Below are positions 44,206 to 52,703 of a DNA stretch of 52,703 nucleotides, one piece after another. Source of the DNA: Verrucomicrobiota bacterium (lineage in GTDB: Bacteria; Verrucomicrobiota; Lentisphaeria; JABSQK01; JAJFLO01). Below the pieces are notes generated by a model that saw only the letters and a program-made list of their open reading frames with translations, was not told the origin of the DNA and ran no database searches. Made by a program: the position numbers and the translations under genes. Each line of letters begins with the position of its first letter. The stretch's first letter is position 1. Location of the stretch: the NCBI GenBank assembly GCA_021772635.1, contig JAJFLP010000043.1, forward strand, positions 1 to 52,703, read 5' to 3'.

Positions 44206-44568
44206 ATGGTCAAAGCAACAAATGCCCCGGCATCACGTAAACGTAGAAAGCGCGTCTTAAAGAGAGCGCGAGGGTTTCGTGGTGGCAGAAGCAAATTGAT
44301 AAGAACCGCTTACGACTCCGTCGATAGAGCAAATGCAAACGCATACGTCGGCCGCAAACAGAAGAAACGTCAGTATCGCAGACTCTGGACAATCCGTATT
44401 AACGCGAGCTGCCGGCAACACGACTTGAATTACAGTCGTTTTATCGATGGCCTCAAGAAAGCGGGTGTTGAATTAAATCGTAAGATCCTCGCTGATATGG
44501 CAGTAAACGATTCCGACGCATTCACTGCGCTAATCGAGAAGGCTAAGCAAGCTTTAGCCGCTGCCTAA
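44206..44568 (+). CDS. rplT: Ribosomal protein bL20
   Basis: 120 residues, full length. Basic N-terminal extension ([20 protein letters not shown]), then [28 protein letters not shown] and the [22 protein letters not shown] segment typical of bL20. In other bacteria bL20 represses its own operon through the leader mRNA. A 138-bp gap with two T94-type hairpins separates it from rpmI, unusually long for this operon. pheS does not follow. Confidence 0.97.
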   Translation: MVKATNAPASRKRRKRVLKRARGFRGGRSKLIRTAYDSVDRANANAYVGRKQKKRQYRRLWTIRINASCRQHDLNYSRFIDGLKKAGVELNRKILADMAVNDSDAFTALIEKAKQALAAA

Positions 44569-44795
44569 TACTTGCTTGTATTAATTCATCCGGTATTAGA
44601 ATCCCCCCTCAACTTCCCGTGCGGACCCGAGCCTTTTTCACACACAAGTATCCGGTAGCGCACTGTTTTCCGGAAGATCGTTGGCAAGTTATTGCGCGAA
44701 CAATTCCAAGTGCTCTCTCTCCGTATCCTCAGAGACCGCCTGTGCGGCCCCGTAGCCTCCCGTCGACAGGGGCAAAAATCGGACAGCCCGCAAGT

Positions 44796-44888
44796 TATAC
44801 TCATCGTCTTCGAGTTTTCGAATTATCGTTCGGAATCTCTTAGCTGAGTAATTGAAAATCGTCCAAAAATTCAACTGCTTGCAGTTTA
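44796..44888 (-). repeat. T94 element supplying the stop codon of the LptF/G-like gene
   Basis: A 93-bp copy from tatactcatcgtcttcgagt to ttcaactgcttgcagttta. Its last three bases, tta, are the TAA stop of the minus-strand permease gene (44888-44886). The region 44569-44795 upstream holds a module fragment (tctccgtatcctcagagacc) and no gene. Confidence 0.85.
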
Positions 44889-46046
44889 CATCATTTTTCG
44901 AAGTCCCCACAGTCCGTACCCGAAGAAACAGATAACCGGTGTCACTCCTGCGAGCACGGCGGGAATTACGTCATTCTTACCGAGAACCAGAAAGAACTGT
45001 ACGGATACGTAGTAAAGGGCAAGGACTAACGCGGCCTTTATAAAATTCCCGACTGCACTATTCCGTCGGTCGCTAAGCGACAACGGTATCCCCAGCATTA
45101 CGGCGACCAGGCAGGATAGCGGCCAGAAGACGTGATAAAAGAAATACGACTTTAACACAGCTATCGTACTTAACGAAAACGAAGTACCCTGCGCACGCAG
45201 GATTTTGTAAATCTTCACGGCGGACATCTCTTCGAGCGGCCGCAACGAAGAAACGAACAGAAAACCTTTCGGATCTTCTGTAATCGACGGCATCTCTAAA
45301 GTCGGGGATTTTTCCGGAATATCGAGTAGGAAATAGCCGTCATCGTCGAATCGCCGCAGCATTGCGTCTACAAACCTCCAACGCCCATCTGTAAACTGAG
45401 CTTCCCGCGCGAACAGCTCCCACGAAACCGAGCCATCCGGCCGAAACTGTGTGATACGAACGTTATTGCTTATTCCCACCGCGTGGAAATTTTCGAAGAA
45501 CCAGTCTCTGTATTGGTCCTGGTTGCGAAAAGCGAGATAAGCTTTGGATTTCCGGACTCTTTTGTGATACGGGTCCGCGATCTCATTTTTCAGATTTTCC
45601 GCAGCAACCCTACCCGCCGGCGCAACGTACTGACCTACGACAAAATGCAGTACCGTTAATAACACGGCGACTACCCATAGAGGAGTGCTGCTTTGGAGTA
45701 TAGAAGTCCCCGATGCCCGCATCGCTGTCATCTCATTGTTGCGAGAAAGTTGTGAGACAACGTAAGTTGTCGCCATAAGTAGCGACATCGGCAAGCAATG
45801 CAAAAGGTGCTCGGGTTGGATCAGCAGAAAATAGTGCGTAATTACAACGATGCCGGCGCTATTTTTCAGAAAATGATCGAGGTCGTCAAATAAAGCACCG
45901 ATAAGAAACAGGGTGAGAAATGTCGAGAGGCAACAAAAGAGAATGAACGAAAATTCGACTAGAATATATCTGAAGAGTTTAGGGGAAATACGCCGGTCTT
46001 GAGAAACCGGGCTCAATTGAATCTTCTCCGCCAAATCACTATCCAA
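44886..46046 (-). CDS. LptF/LptG-family (YjgP/YjgQ) permease
   Basis: 386 residues with the LptF/G layout: helices near 28-50, 68-92 and 110-135, a periplasmic jellyroll-like domain (about 145-275), and C-terminal helices near 302-330, 335-355 and 360-380. Family segments are LIQPEHLLHCLPMSLLMATTYVVSQLSRNNEMTAMRASG (coupling loop) and VFWPLSCLVAVMLGIPLS. It would form the membrane part of the LptB2FG lipopolysaccharide extractor, which points to a diderm. Only one member is present; the partner is elsewhere. It starts with TTG and ends in the T94 terminus. Confidence 0.9.
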   Translation of the reverse strand: MDSDLAEKIQLSPVSQDRRISPKLFRYILVEFSFILFCCLSTFLTLFLIGALFDDLDHFLKNSAGIVVITHYFLLIQPEHLLHCLPMSLLMATTYVVSQLSRNNEMTAMRASGTSILQSSTPLWVVAVLLTVLHFVVGQYVAPAGRVAAENLKNEIADPYHKRVRKSKAYLAFRNQDQYRDWFFENFHAVGISNNVRITQFRPDGSVSWELFAREAQFTDGRWRFVDAMLRRFDDDGYFLLDIPEKSPTLEMPSITEDPKGFLFVSSLRPLEEMSAVKIYKILRAQGTSFSLSTIAVLKSYFFYHVFWPLSCLVAVMLGIPLSLSDRRNSAVGNFIKAALVLALYYVSVQFFLVLGKNDVIPAVLAGVTPVICFFGYGLWGLRKMM

Positions 46047-46341
46047 TAATAGTCAAGTTCCATCGACGGAGCCGATGGTTTGAAGAAGCCCTTAAAGGGC
46101 CCGCAAGCTCAACTAATTTTTTTGTCATGTGCGTGACGTCGCTATAAGGTGACACACGTCGCATTTCTACTCTTAATTATAATCCTAATCGGTTGATAAT
46201 AAAGAATCCAATTACGAATTTCTCGCGCTGATGCGTTCGGCCGATCCGGTAGTTTACTGTAATGATTTCACTGCCAGCAATCGCACTTCTGGATATCGCT
46301 TAAGCGAGCAATGGTCCCGCAAGCTCACTCACGATTTGGGA

Positions 46342-47058
46342 CTATTTGCCTGTGCTTATTTTAACAGCGCGAACACCGCTTAATTTGTCCTGAATCGCAC
46401 GTTTAGAGGGAAAGCAGAACGTAAATAGTATGGTCGTCCATCCGAAGACAAGCAGCCAAACGGAAAAGACGAATGCCCGGCCCATAAGCACGGGGCCGCC
46501 GTCGGTACGTACGACCATTACTCCACACAACAGCTGTCCAACGGTCTGTGCGGTATACCCAATCGAGATTGCGTAATAAAGTAGAATGCAGCTCAGGAAA
46601 CCAACAGAGAACAAGGTAAACGCGGTATCCCGCTCAAGTGTGCTGCTTCCGATCAGGTTGCCCGTCACGAAAAGCAGACCGGCACCCATGGCAACGATTA
46701 TCGCAACGTCAATCAACCATGAGCCGAATCGCAGTCCCGTGGACCCCGGCACGAATTCGAATTTACCGGCTTCAGTTAGGGAGTGCTTTTGCACATCCTC
46801 GGGCGTACTGAATAAATCGGCCAGCTTGGCCTTCACTGACTGATCTTGTTCACCTGAAGAAACGTGACTAACGACTTCTTTCAAGAATGGAATCTTCCCG
46901 GCCTTATTCCATTTCATCATCATCGCGTTCCGGACCTCGGTATCCGCTGCAATTCGCCCGGTCTCTGCCCATCGAATAAGAACATCCTGCCCTACCGGAC
47001 CGTACTCGTTACCGTCCGATCCTTTAATGATATACTTCATCCCGTCATTACTCATCAT
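46342..47058 (-). CDS. GYF_2-RDD fusion membrane protein
   Basis: 238 residues. The N-terminal GYF_2-type module (about 7-60: KYIIKGSDGNEYGPVGQDVLIRWAETGRIAADTEVRN) is joined by a linker to an RDD domain (about 105-235) with the R and D residues in LRFGSWLIDVAII, a QTVGQLLCGVMVV segment and three or four transmembrane helices. The GYF_2 module is thought to bind proline-rich peptides. Function is unknown. The preceding 47059-47307 holds no gene. Confidence 0.85.
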   Translation of the reverse strand: MMSNDGMKYIIKGSDGNEYGPVGQDVLIRWAETGRIAADTEVRNAMMMKWNKAGKIPFLKEVVSHVSSGEQDQSVKAKLADLFSTPEDVQKHSLTEAGKFEFVPGSTGLRFGSWLIDVAIIVAMGAGLLFVTGNLIGSSTLERDTAFTLFSVGFLSCILLYYAISIGYTAQTVGQLLCGVMVVRTDGGPVLMGRAFVFSVWLLVFGWTTILFTFCFPSKRAIQDKLSGVRAVKISTGK

Positions 47059-47307
47059 CGATCCCTTTATAGCTAACTTATGCTACGATGTAATAATTTT
47101 CCCCTAACATAACCCGATTCAAAATCGATTCAATGGGTTCTACGGCTGTCTCGTCGTCGCTGCACTCGACCCGCACGAGCGGACCTCCCGGATATCCAGT
47201 TCGCACACTTGGACCAAAGAATCGATTGCCCGGGTCGCCGTGGCGCTCCGCATACGCGTCCCCGTTGGCCGGAATCGTTGCCAACGCGGGAAGAGTCCGT
47301 CCATATA

Positions 47308-47566
47308 AATACCGAACGTCTTCAGGTTTTCGACCAGGCGTTCTGCTGGCCAGCAGAATGTCGGTTGAAAATTATGGTTCGATATCCCTTAGCTAATGAA
47401 TTCAAAGTCGTCTCTCCGTATTCTCGGAGTCCGCTTGTGCGGACCGCATAAGCGTCCCGTACTGCCGGGATCCACGCCCATGCGGGAAGAGTCTTCCCGC
47501 ACTATCGGGATCCTCGCTTATGCGGGACGGGTAATCCGGACCGAAAATTGTAATGCTTGCGGTATA
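47308..47566 (-). repeat. Longest T94 copy with both modules
   Basis: Read on the minus strand, the head is at 47566-47545 and the tail at about 47330-47308. It contains a long module 1 (about 150 bp: gcggtccgcacaagcgga, gggaagactcttcccgc, gcgaggatcccgata) and module 2 with ttctgctggccagcagaa. The core between modules (cgactttgaattcattagct, aaggga) is intact. At 259 bp it is almost three times the bare core. No gene is seen in 47567-47794. Confidence 0.85.
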
Positions 47567-47794
47567 GAGACGCCGAAGGCGCGGAAACTTCCAGTCTATC
47601 GATTGGCGACTATGCATATGTCCCGCTAAAGTACCGATGGATTATTGACTGTCCTACATAATCCCCGACAAAAGCTATTTTTCGCTGAATCGCGAACCGG
47701 CAGCAGATCGACGCGCTTATGCCGTCCTCGGACGCAGCAGGCCAACGTACAGGCTATCACTGCTGAATCGCAGAATCATTAACCCGAAGGTTAA

Positions 47795-48472
47795 ATGAAA
47801 TCGAAACTGGCAACTTGGCAGCTCATCCGTGCCCTTGACGGGATCACCTGTGCACTAATCGTGATGATCGTAGTTTTGGCACATCCCTCGGTTGGTCGAG
47901 ACGAACTCGGGAATTTCGATATTCTTTGCGTCGCCCCGATTATAGCGATTGCCGGGTTCGTGCACCGAATCCCGTTAGTTCTCTCAGACAGCGGCGTCTG
48001 GAGGAGATGTGTTCACAGCCTACGCGTCACGACGTTGATCTTTGCTCTGTTGGCGCCATTTTCGGTGTGGTGGCTCAAAGCACCGAAGAACTGTTATCTG
48101 ATGGTCAATTCGTTGCTGGGATGTATTGCTGGGATAGCGGTACTAATGAGCCTGTGCGCCGTAATCAATCAAGTGTCGGTTGATACTGATCTGCGATACA
48201 TGAAATGGGAATCGAAGCTGACGAGTATACTGACTTTGTATATTTTATTTATTCCGTTCGTCGCTTTTGTGTTAACATTCTATATCGACTCATACATATT
48301 ATCGGTCAGTAACCTCGGTGATTTTTATGATCTTATAGTTCTGTTTCCAAATTGGGTAAGAGCGGTACTGCTGGTCCCGGTCCTATTATCTATCGGCACA
48401 CTCGTGCACAGTCGGCATCTCCTCGTCGCCTATTTAGTGCCTGAACTCAAACCCTCGCGAGCCGGGTTTTAG
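47795..48472 (+). CDS. Polytopic membrane protein of unknown function
   Basis: 225 residues with about six helices (near 14-29, 41-58, 75-92, 103-125, 144-168 and 188-205). No family recognised. A hypothetical role in the envelope is the most that can be said. The start ATG at 47795 has only a weak aagg 9 nt upstream. It precedes pyrF by 118 bp. Confidence 0.7.
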   Translation: MKSKLATWQLIRALDGITCALIVMIVVLAHPSVGRDELGNFDILCVAPIIAIAGFVHRIPLVLSDSGVWRRCVHSLRVTTLIFALLAPFSVWWLKAPKNCYLMVNSLLGCIAGIAVLMSLCAVINQVSVDTDLRYMKWESKLTSILTLYILFIPFVAFVLTFYIDSYILSVSNLGDFYDLIVLFPNWVRAVLLVPVLLSIGTLVHSRHLLVAYLVPELKPSRAGF

Positions 48473-48590
48473 TTCAAGCACTATTTTAGATAATAAGCAT
48501 TAGACTGACTCAAGATTTCAAACTATTCTTTATTTTTTAACAAAGTTCAAAAAAGAACCGGACGTGGTTCGGTAGAGAGAATTTACAACA

Positions 48591-49292
48591 ATGAGAAAGC
48601 AACCAGAATTGATCGTTGCATCGGACTTGAACACTATCCGGGAACTACACCGTTTAGTTGACGATTTAGGGGATACAGTTGAGTGGTACAAGGTCGGAAA
48701 GCAAATGTTTACCCGATACGGGCCGGAGATTGTGACATATCTTAAGGACCGCAAAAAAAAGGTATTCCTGGACCTTAAATTTCATGATATCCCGAATACC
48801 GTCGCGAACGCAGTAATTTCGGCGATAGGTATCGGCGCTGATATGGTCAATGTTCATGGCGTCGGCGGTGCCGAGATGATGCGTGCTGCAGCGGACAAAG
48901 TGGCGCCGCTGAAGTCCGACGCGCTGTTGATCGCGGTAACGGTCCTGACAAGTATGGATAGTGAGAGCTTTGCTGCGGCTGGGTACGCCGGCGACATTCC
49001 GGAACAAGTACAAAGACTCGCGCGAACGGCGCAAGATTGCGGCTTCCACGGTGTCGTCGCGTCAGCGCAGGAACTGGCGATCATACGAGAAACATGCGGA
49101 GAACAATTCCTGACTGTCGTCCCTGGCGTTCGACCTGCCAACGCCGACGCGCAAGATCAAAAGCGCACCGCGACCCCGGCAGCAGTATCGAAACTCGGTG
49201 CGAACTTCATCGTCGTCGGACGACCGATAACACAGGCACCCAACCCTAAAGCGTCGGCTACGGCGATTTTGGCAGAATTGGGGAAAAACTGA
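48591..49292 (+). CDS. pyrF: Orotidine 5'-phosphate decarboxylase
   Basis: 233 residues, type I OMP decarboxylase. The catalytic Asp-Lys-x-Asp set is in FLDLKFHDIPNTV; other conserved segments are ELIVASDLNT at the start, WYKVGKQMF, MVNVHGVGGAEMM, VVPGVRP and the phosphate-binding VVGRPIT. It makes UMP in the last de novo pyrimidine step. There is no pyrimidine operon here. The ATG follows agagagaa, 6 nt upstream. Confidence 0.97.
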   Translation: MRKQPELIVASDLNTIRELHRLVDDLGDTVEWYKVGKQMFTRYGPEIVTYLKDRKKKVFLDLKFHDIPNTVANAVISAIGIGADMVNVHGVGGAEMMRAAADKVAPLKSDALLIAVTVLTSMDSESFAAAGYAGDIPEQVQRLARTAQDCGFHGVVASAQELAIIRETCGEQFLTVVPGVRPANADAQDQKRTATPAAVSKLGANFIVVGRPITQAPNPKASATAILAELGKN

Positions 49293-49349
49293 TCCTCCGG
49301 AGGACGCAGAGACAACGACCAATGCCAGGGGGGCCGGTTTTACCGCTCT

Positions 49350-50891
49350 TTATTCCGATACGGCATTATCGATAAATTCTTCCAAATCGTATTTCATCTT
49401 AATTAACGACGGCTTATGAAAGTACATCATATGCCCGCCCTCATAAAATTTGAGCGAAATATTATCGCGAACTTTCGGGTTCCATGCGAGATGATTAGCA
49501 GAATACACCGCGGCGAGATGCGGAGTTGCCAAGTCGAAGTAACCCGCACAGATCAGGACTTTCAGGGAGGGATTCTTGTTCATCGTGCGGCGTAATCGCT
49601 CACTCACCTCAACGTACCGGTTTTTAAATTTATCGTATCTCCACGGATGGACTTTCCCGGTCAAAATCTCGTAGGGCAAATCGCTCTCGAATTCGAGTTC
49701 GGTTCTTAAGTAATCATTTAAGGTGGCCGAAAGCGGGCCACGCACCTCTTCGTAGCTCGGATCGTACTCTGGCGATTCCCCGGCGGAGTCACGGTCATGC
49801 CCCACGATTCTACTATCGAAACGACCGATGGTGCGCTTTTCGTCCCGTAATAATTCCTTCACGAATCTGAAGATATTTATACGTAGATTCGACCTTTCAA
49901 CGTACTCCCGGGAAAGCCCGGTGTACCGCGAAACCTTGCTCGCGATCTCATTGCGTACGTCGTCCGTTATCGATGCGCCTGATAACAGCGCAGTTGCATA
50001 ATCGCCCAGGGCAAAAGCCTCAACCTCAGCCAGCAGATCCGTTAAATCAGTCGGTAAGTCGTTTGCCAGTTTCTTATGGTACCACGCTGTACTTGCGTAT
50101 GTCGGGAGAAACAGGATATACGGTAGATTATTGCTGCGATCGAACCGGATCGTTTGGAAATCAATAACCGATGATACCAACATAATCCCATTGAGATACA
50201 TTCCGTGACGATTATGCAAATGCTCGGCCAGACCCGCAGCGCGCATGGAACCGTAGCTTTCCCCAATGAGAAACTTGGGCGACGACCAACGCCTATTCCG
50301 GGTAATATAAAGGCGGATAAATTCACCGACCGATTCCAGATCCTTTTCGAGTCCATGAAATTTTTTGGGATCTTTACCCGGAACCGCACGACTGTAGCCC
50401 GTACTAACGGGATCGATGAAGATCAGATCTGTTTTGTCCAATAATGAATACTCGTTATCAACCAGACGATACGGCGGTGGTGACGCTGTACCATCGTCGT
50501 TCAAGTCCACACGACGCGGCCCCAACACTCCTAAATGCAGCCAAACAGAGGACGATCCCGGCCCGCCGTTGAAAGAGAAAGTGACCGGTCGAGTTCCCAA
50601 ATCTTTGGCGTTATCCTTCGTGTACGCCACATAAAACATCGACGCCTCCGGCTTATCGTCTTCCTTTTTCAGTAAAAGGGTGCCGGCCGTCGCGGTATAT
50701 CCGATCTTTTTCCCTCCGATCTTCACCGAATGGGTGGTCCGCGAGATTTTTTCCTTCTGATCATCTTCCGACGCCTCCTTCTTGGGCGGATTATCGGAAT
50801 CTCCGCCCTTATCTTCTGAATAGCCGGAATTACCGGCGACGCACAATATAAGCGCTATAAAAACAGGGAGTACGTAGTAACGCATAGTCAT
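49350..50891 (-). CDS. Secreted serine carboxypeptidase (peptidase S10)
   Basis: 513 residues from the ATG at 50891, chosen because aggagaaaa lies directly upstream; an in-frame ATG at 50930 precedes this site. A signal peptide (YYVLPVFIALILCVAGNSGYS) leads to the S10 domain: oxyanion FNGGPGSSS, catalytic Ser in GESYG (S212), Asp in CAGYFDLATP and His in EGGHMMY. The substrate-binding strand FIDPVSTGYS is also present. Bacterial S10 enzymes are found in proteobacteria, acidobacteria and others. It would be exported to the periplasm. The mature N-terminus is highly charged (EDKGGDSDNPPKK). Confidence 0.93.
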   Translation of the reverse strand: MTMRYYVLPVFIALILCVAGNSGYSEDKGGDSDNPPKKEASEDDQKEKISRTTHSVKIGGKKIGYTATAGTLLLKKEDDKPEASMFYVAYTKDNAKDLGTRPVTFSFNGGPGSSSVWLHLGVLGPRRVDLNDDGTASPPPYRLVDNEYSLLDKTDLIFIDPVSTGYSRAVPGKDPKKFHGLEKDLESVGEFIRLYITRNRRWSSPKFLIGESYGSMRAAGLAEHLHNRHGMYLNGIMLVSSVIDFQTIRFDRSNNLPYILFLPTYASTAWYHKKLANDLPTDLTDLLAEVEAFALGDYATALLSGASITDDVRNEIASKVSRYTGLSREYVERSNLRINIFRFVKELLRDEKRTIGRFDSRIVGHDRDSAGESPEYDPSYEEVRGPLSATLNDYLRTELEFESDLPYEILTGKVHPWRYDKFKNRYVEVSERLRRTMNKNPSLKVLICAGYFDLATPHLAAVYSANHLAWNPKVRDNISLKFYEGGHMMYFHKPSLIKMKYDLEEFIDNAVSE

Positions 50892-50972
50892 TTTTCTCCT
50901 AATTGTGATTCCTCGCTGGCTCAATTTCACGCGTGATTTATCGACGAAACGATACCTAACCGGTCTGATAAA

Positions 50973-51066
50973 TATACTGCAAGCAGTACAATTTTTGGAC
51001 GACTTTTAACTTATCACCTAAGGGATTGCGAACGGTATATTCGAAAACCTGAAGACGTTCGGTATA
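50973..51066 (+). repeat. T94 element, reference copy
   Basis: 94 bp, two mismatches to 36995-37088. Orientation is opposite to the S10 gene. Downstream (51105 onward) lies the ctaaaataagcgaac block shared with 20381. No gene is seen in 51067-51290. Confidence 0.95.
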
Positions 51067-51290
51067 ACTCGAATTTCGATTTATTTATCAGACAGCACAC
51101 GAGCCCTAAAATAAGCGAACTTGTCGTTGAATTTTCTAAGTAATCGTACTCGTAATCATAATCATAATCCCATTCCGAATTTCACCTCGAAATATTTCAA
51201 TATTCTTTCGCCCAAACAGCCTCCATAACTCATTAATCTAAAACACGATATGTATTATCATGACGAAATTTGTGCATGATGCAGGCTAGT

Positions 51291-52241
51291 TCAGACTTTC
51301 ACTTTTTCGTATTTTAAGAAGACTTCACGATCAAGGTCACCTATCACTTTTCGGTAAAAGCCCTCGTTCTCATTAACCCACGGGAAAAGTACGTGGTTGA
51401 TTCCCCTTTGCTTGGCCGTCAGCAGGGCATGGGTCACCAGCATCCGCCCAAGCCCCGACATTTGGGCATCCTCGCGAATACCCATGGGACCAAACCAGTG
51501 GGGGTTCGAAGCGTTGACTGCTGCGAATCCGAGAATTCGCCCCGTATCATTCTCCTTAATGACAGAACAGAAACCGTCTGACTCCGCGACAAACGCCCTG
51601 CAACTTTCCAACGCCCAGGAATAGGAGAATTCAGTCTCGATGAATCGAAGGACTTCGCGCTCGTCCAACGACTGCGCGACCTCGACGGAAACGCAACCGT
51701 TGTCGTCCAGAAGAATCTCCAAATCGTCCTGGGTCAATTTCAATTTTCCCAGGCTGAGATCCAGGTTGACTCGCTCAGAGCGTTCGCTCCACCCGCAAGC
51801 ACTCAGGAATTTCTGCGTTTCCAAATCACCTGCGGGAACCCCGGGGAGTAAATATCGCGGCGAACTACTGCCGTATACCAACACGCGCGCACCTAGTCCG
51901 ACTAAGCGCCGCTCACAAGCGTCGAGAAGGGAACGGCCTATCCCTTGTCGCCGATTTTCGTTCTTCACGAAAACGAATTTTATATATCCGGTATCCTCTT
52001 TCGTTGATTTCCAAGGTCGCTGAACCCCGAATATCACCCCGACGAGTTCGTTTCCGGCGTATGCGCCGATCAACAGATCCGGATCGAAGTCCGGATCCTG
52101 AGCGGTGTGTCGCAACAACTCGTGACCCGTCAGATGGAATCCCAGAAGGCTACTGAATTGATCACTGACACTGGCATGAATCAGGTCGGTAACGACTTCT
52201 ATTTGCTCGACGGGCACTAGATCTATCTTGATTTCCGTCAT
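51291..52241 (-). CDS. Double-domain GNAT acetyltransferase
   Basis: 316 residues made of two GNAT folds. The first (about 5-170) has the acetyl-CoA loop ENRRQGIGRSLL after the YIKFVFV strand; the second (about 185-312) has REDAQMSGLGRMLV after the PHWFGPMGI strand. Tandem GNAT proteins of this kind include antibiotic- and peptide-modifying enzymes and MshD-like forms, but the substrate is unknown. The start ATG has ggagaa 6 nt upstream. It is a single-gene unit. Confidence 0.85.
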   Translation of the reverse strand: MTEIKIDLVPVEQIEVVTDLIHASVSDQFSSLLGFHLTGHELLRHTAQDPDFDPDLLIGAYAGNELVGVIFGVQRPWKSTKEDTGYIKFVFVKNENRRQGIGRSLLDACERRLVGLGARVLVYGSSSPRYLLPGVPAGDLETQKFLSACGWSERSERVNLDLSLGKLKLTQDDLEILLDDNGCVSVEVAQSLDEREVLRFIETEFSYSWALESCRAFVAESDGFCSVIKENDTGRILGFAAVNASNPHWFGPMGIREDAQMSGLGRMLVTHALLTAKQRGINHVLFPWVNENEGFYRKVIGDLDREVFLKYEKVKV

Positions 52242-52560
52242 CGCGATTCTCCCTTGTTAAGGCGGTGCGCAGATCCGGCGTGATAGAAATCTGCGCGGGT
52301 CGTTTCGGTATCGCAGTCGGTATCGTTCTCGAAATCCGCAATCCCGAGACCCGATTCTGATACCGGTGATTTAGTCGTTTATTATCGACTATCTCAGGGC
52401 CCGCAAACTGTTTGCAGTTAGAAATTGTTGTTATATTTTATTTGTAGTGAATGGATAACGGTCTTTCGGAGACCTGTTAGTATAACCTTTGCGGGGCGAC
52501 GCTGTCCACTCTGAATCATACATAAACTTAGTTCCTTCAAACCCTTTCGAGAACATATTC
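52242..52560. other. Gap after the GNAT gene
   Basis: It contains an imperfect inverted region made of tcggtatcg/cgatacc words (52300-52370), like those at 8124 and 19436, and a degenerate T94 head (aaactgtttgcagtta, 52407-52422). No gene is supported. Confidence 0.55.
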
Positions 52561-52703
52561 CTCTAGCCTGATTAATTCATGCGATTCGTCGCGAGAGCGC
52601 TTAACTCGCTCATAATAAATCGATTAGAGAAAACTTGACGGCGAAAGTGAATATTCATTCACTGAGATGTAAAGTTGAGCTAATCGGCTTATTTGAGCAG
52701 AGA
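52561..52703 (-). repeat. About 145-bp repeat, copy 2 (runs off the window)
   Basis: Reverse-complement counterpart of 30440-30585. Its outer end may lie beyond the window, though the alignment to copy 1 also ends at tctctgctc. Confidence 0.75.

Overview
The window is a gene-dense bacterial chromosome segment with no phage or plasmid backbone. Short, mostly single-gene operons lie on both strands and are separated by unusually repeat-rich intergenic DNA. The cell is probably a diderm, judging from an LptF/LptG permease. Housekeeping genes include prfA, prfB, pnp, thrS, infC, rpmI, rplT, rpmE, nrdAB, pyrF and xerD. Several features point to an uncultivated lineage of the Planctomycetes/Chlamydiae (PVC) or a neighbouring group: a VWA plus DUF4175-like membrane pair, a free SWIB protein, a chlamydia-type class Ic ribonucleotide reductase, and a lipase-maturation-factor-like protein. 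The phylum cannot be fixed from the sequence alone.

Layout. 0-5.2 kb: RmlD-like reductase, a 55-residue protein, SWIB protein, a dense hairpin array, a four-EF-hand calmodulin-like protein and a membrane protein. 5.6-7.6 kb: stand-alone AICAR transformylase and a VapBC/FitAB-type toxin-antitoxin pair. 8.5-15.5 kb (minus strand): VWA protein, DUF4175-like protein and prfB with an intact programmed +1 frameshift. 15.6-21.7 kb: membrane protein, pnp, rpmE with a long repetitive tail, prfA. 22.2-26.7 kb: tandem NrdR boxes, a long leader, nrdA and nrdB. 27-31 kb: accessory region with an SDR, BrnTA, a group II intron remnant cut by a small inverted-repeat element, a MazEF-like pair and a VOC protein. 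31-37 kb: RlmI-like methyltransferase, carbohydrate-binding module, a GT-C glycosyltransferase pair and the LMF-like protein. 37.5-44.6 kb: nucleosidase plus SPL-type radical SAM pair, xerD, thrS, infC (ATT start), rpmI, rplT. 44.9-52.2 kb: LptF/G-like permease, GYF/RDD membrane protein, a membrane protein, pyrF, S10 carboxypeptidase and a double-GNAT protein.

The most unusual signal is a dispersed 94-bp element, here called T94 (ends TATAC/GTATA). At least 13 full or near-full copies and several half copies occupy much of the intergenic DNA. Its terminal hairpin shows compensatory base changes between copies. The core has two fixed internal sites where different hairpin modules are inserted or absent, and some copies abut or supply the stop codons of neighbouring genes. 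Other highlights are the Tyr-to-Phe class Ic NrdB, the gapless calmodulin-like protein, and an SPL-family enzyme overlapping a nucleosidase-like gene in a genome with no visible sporulation context. All functional statements rest on motif recognition by eye; no searches were run.
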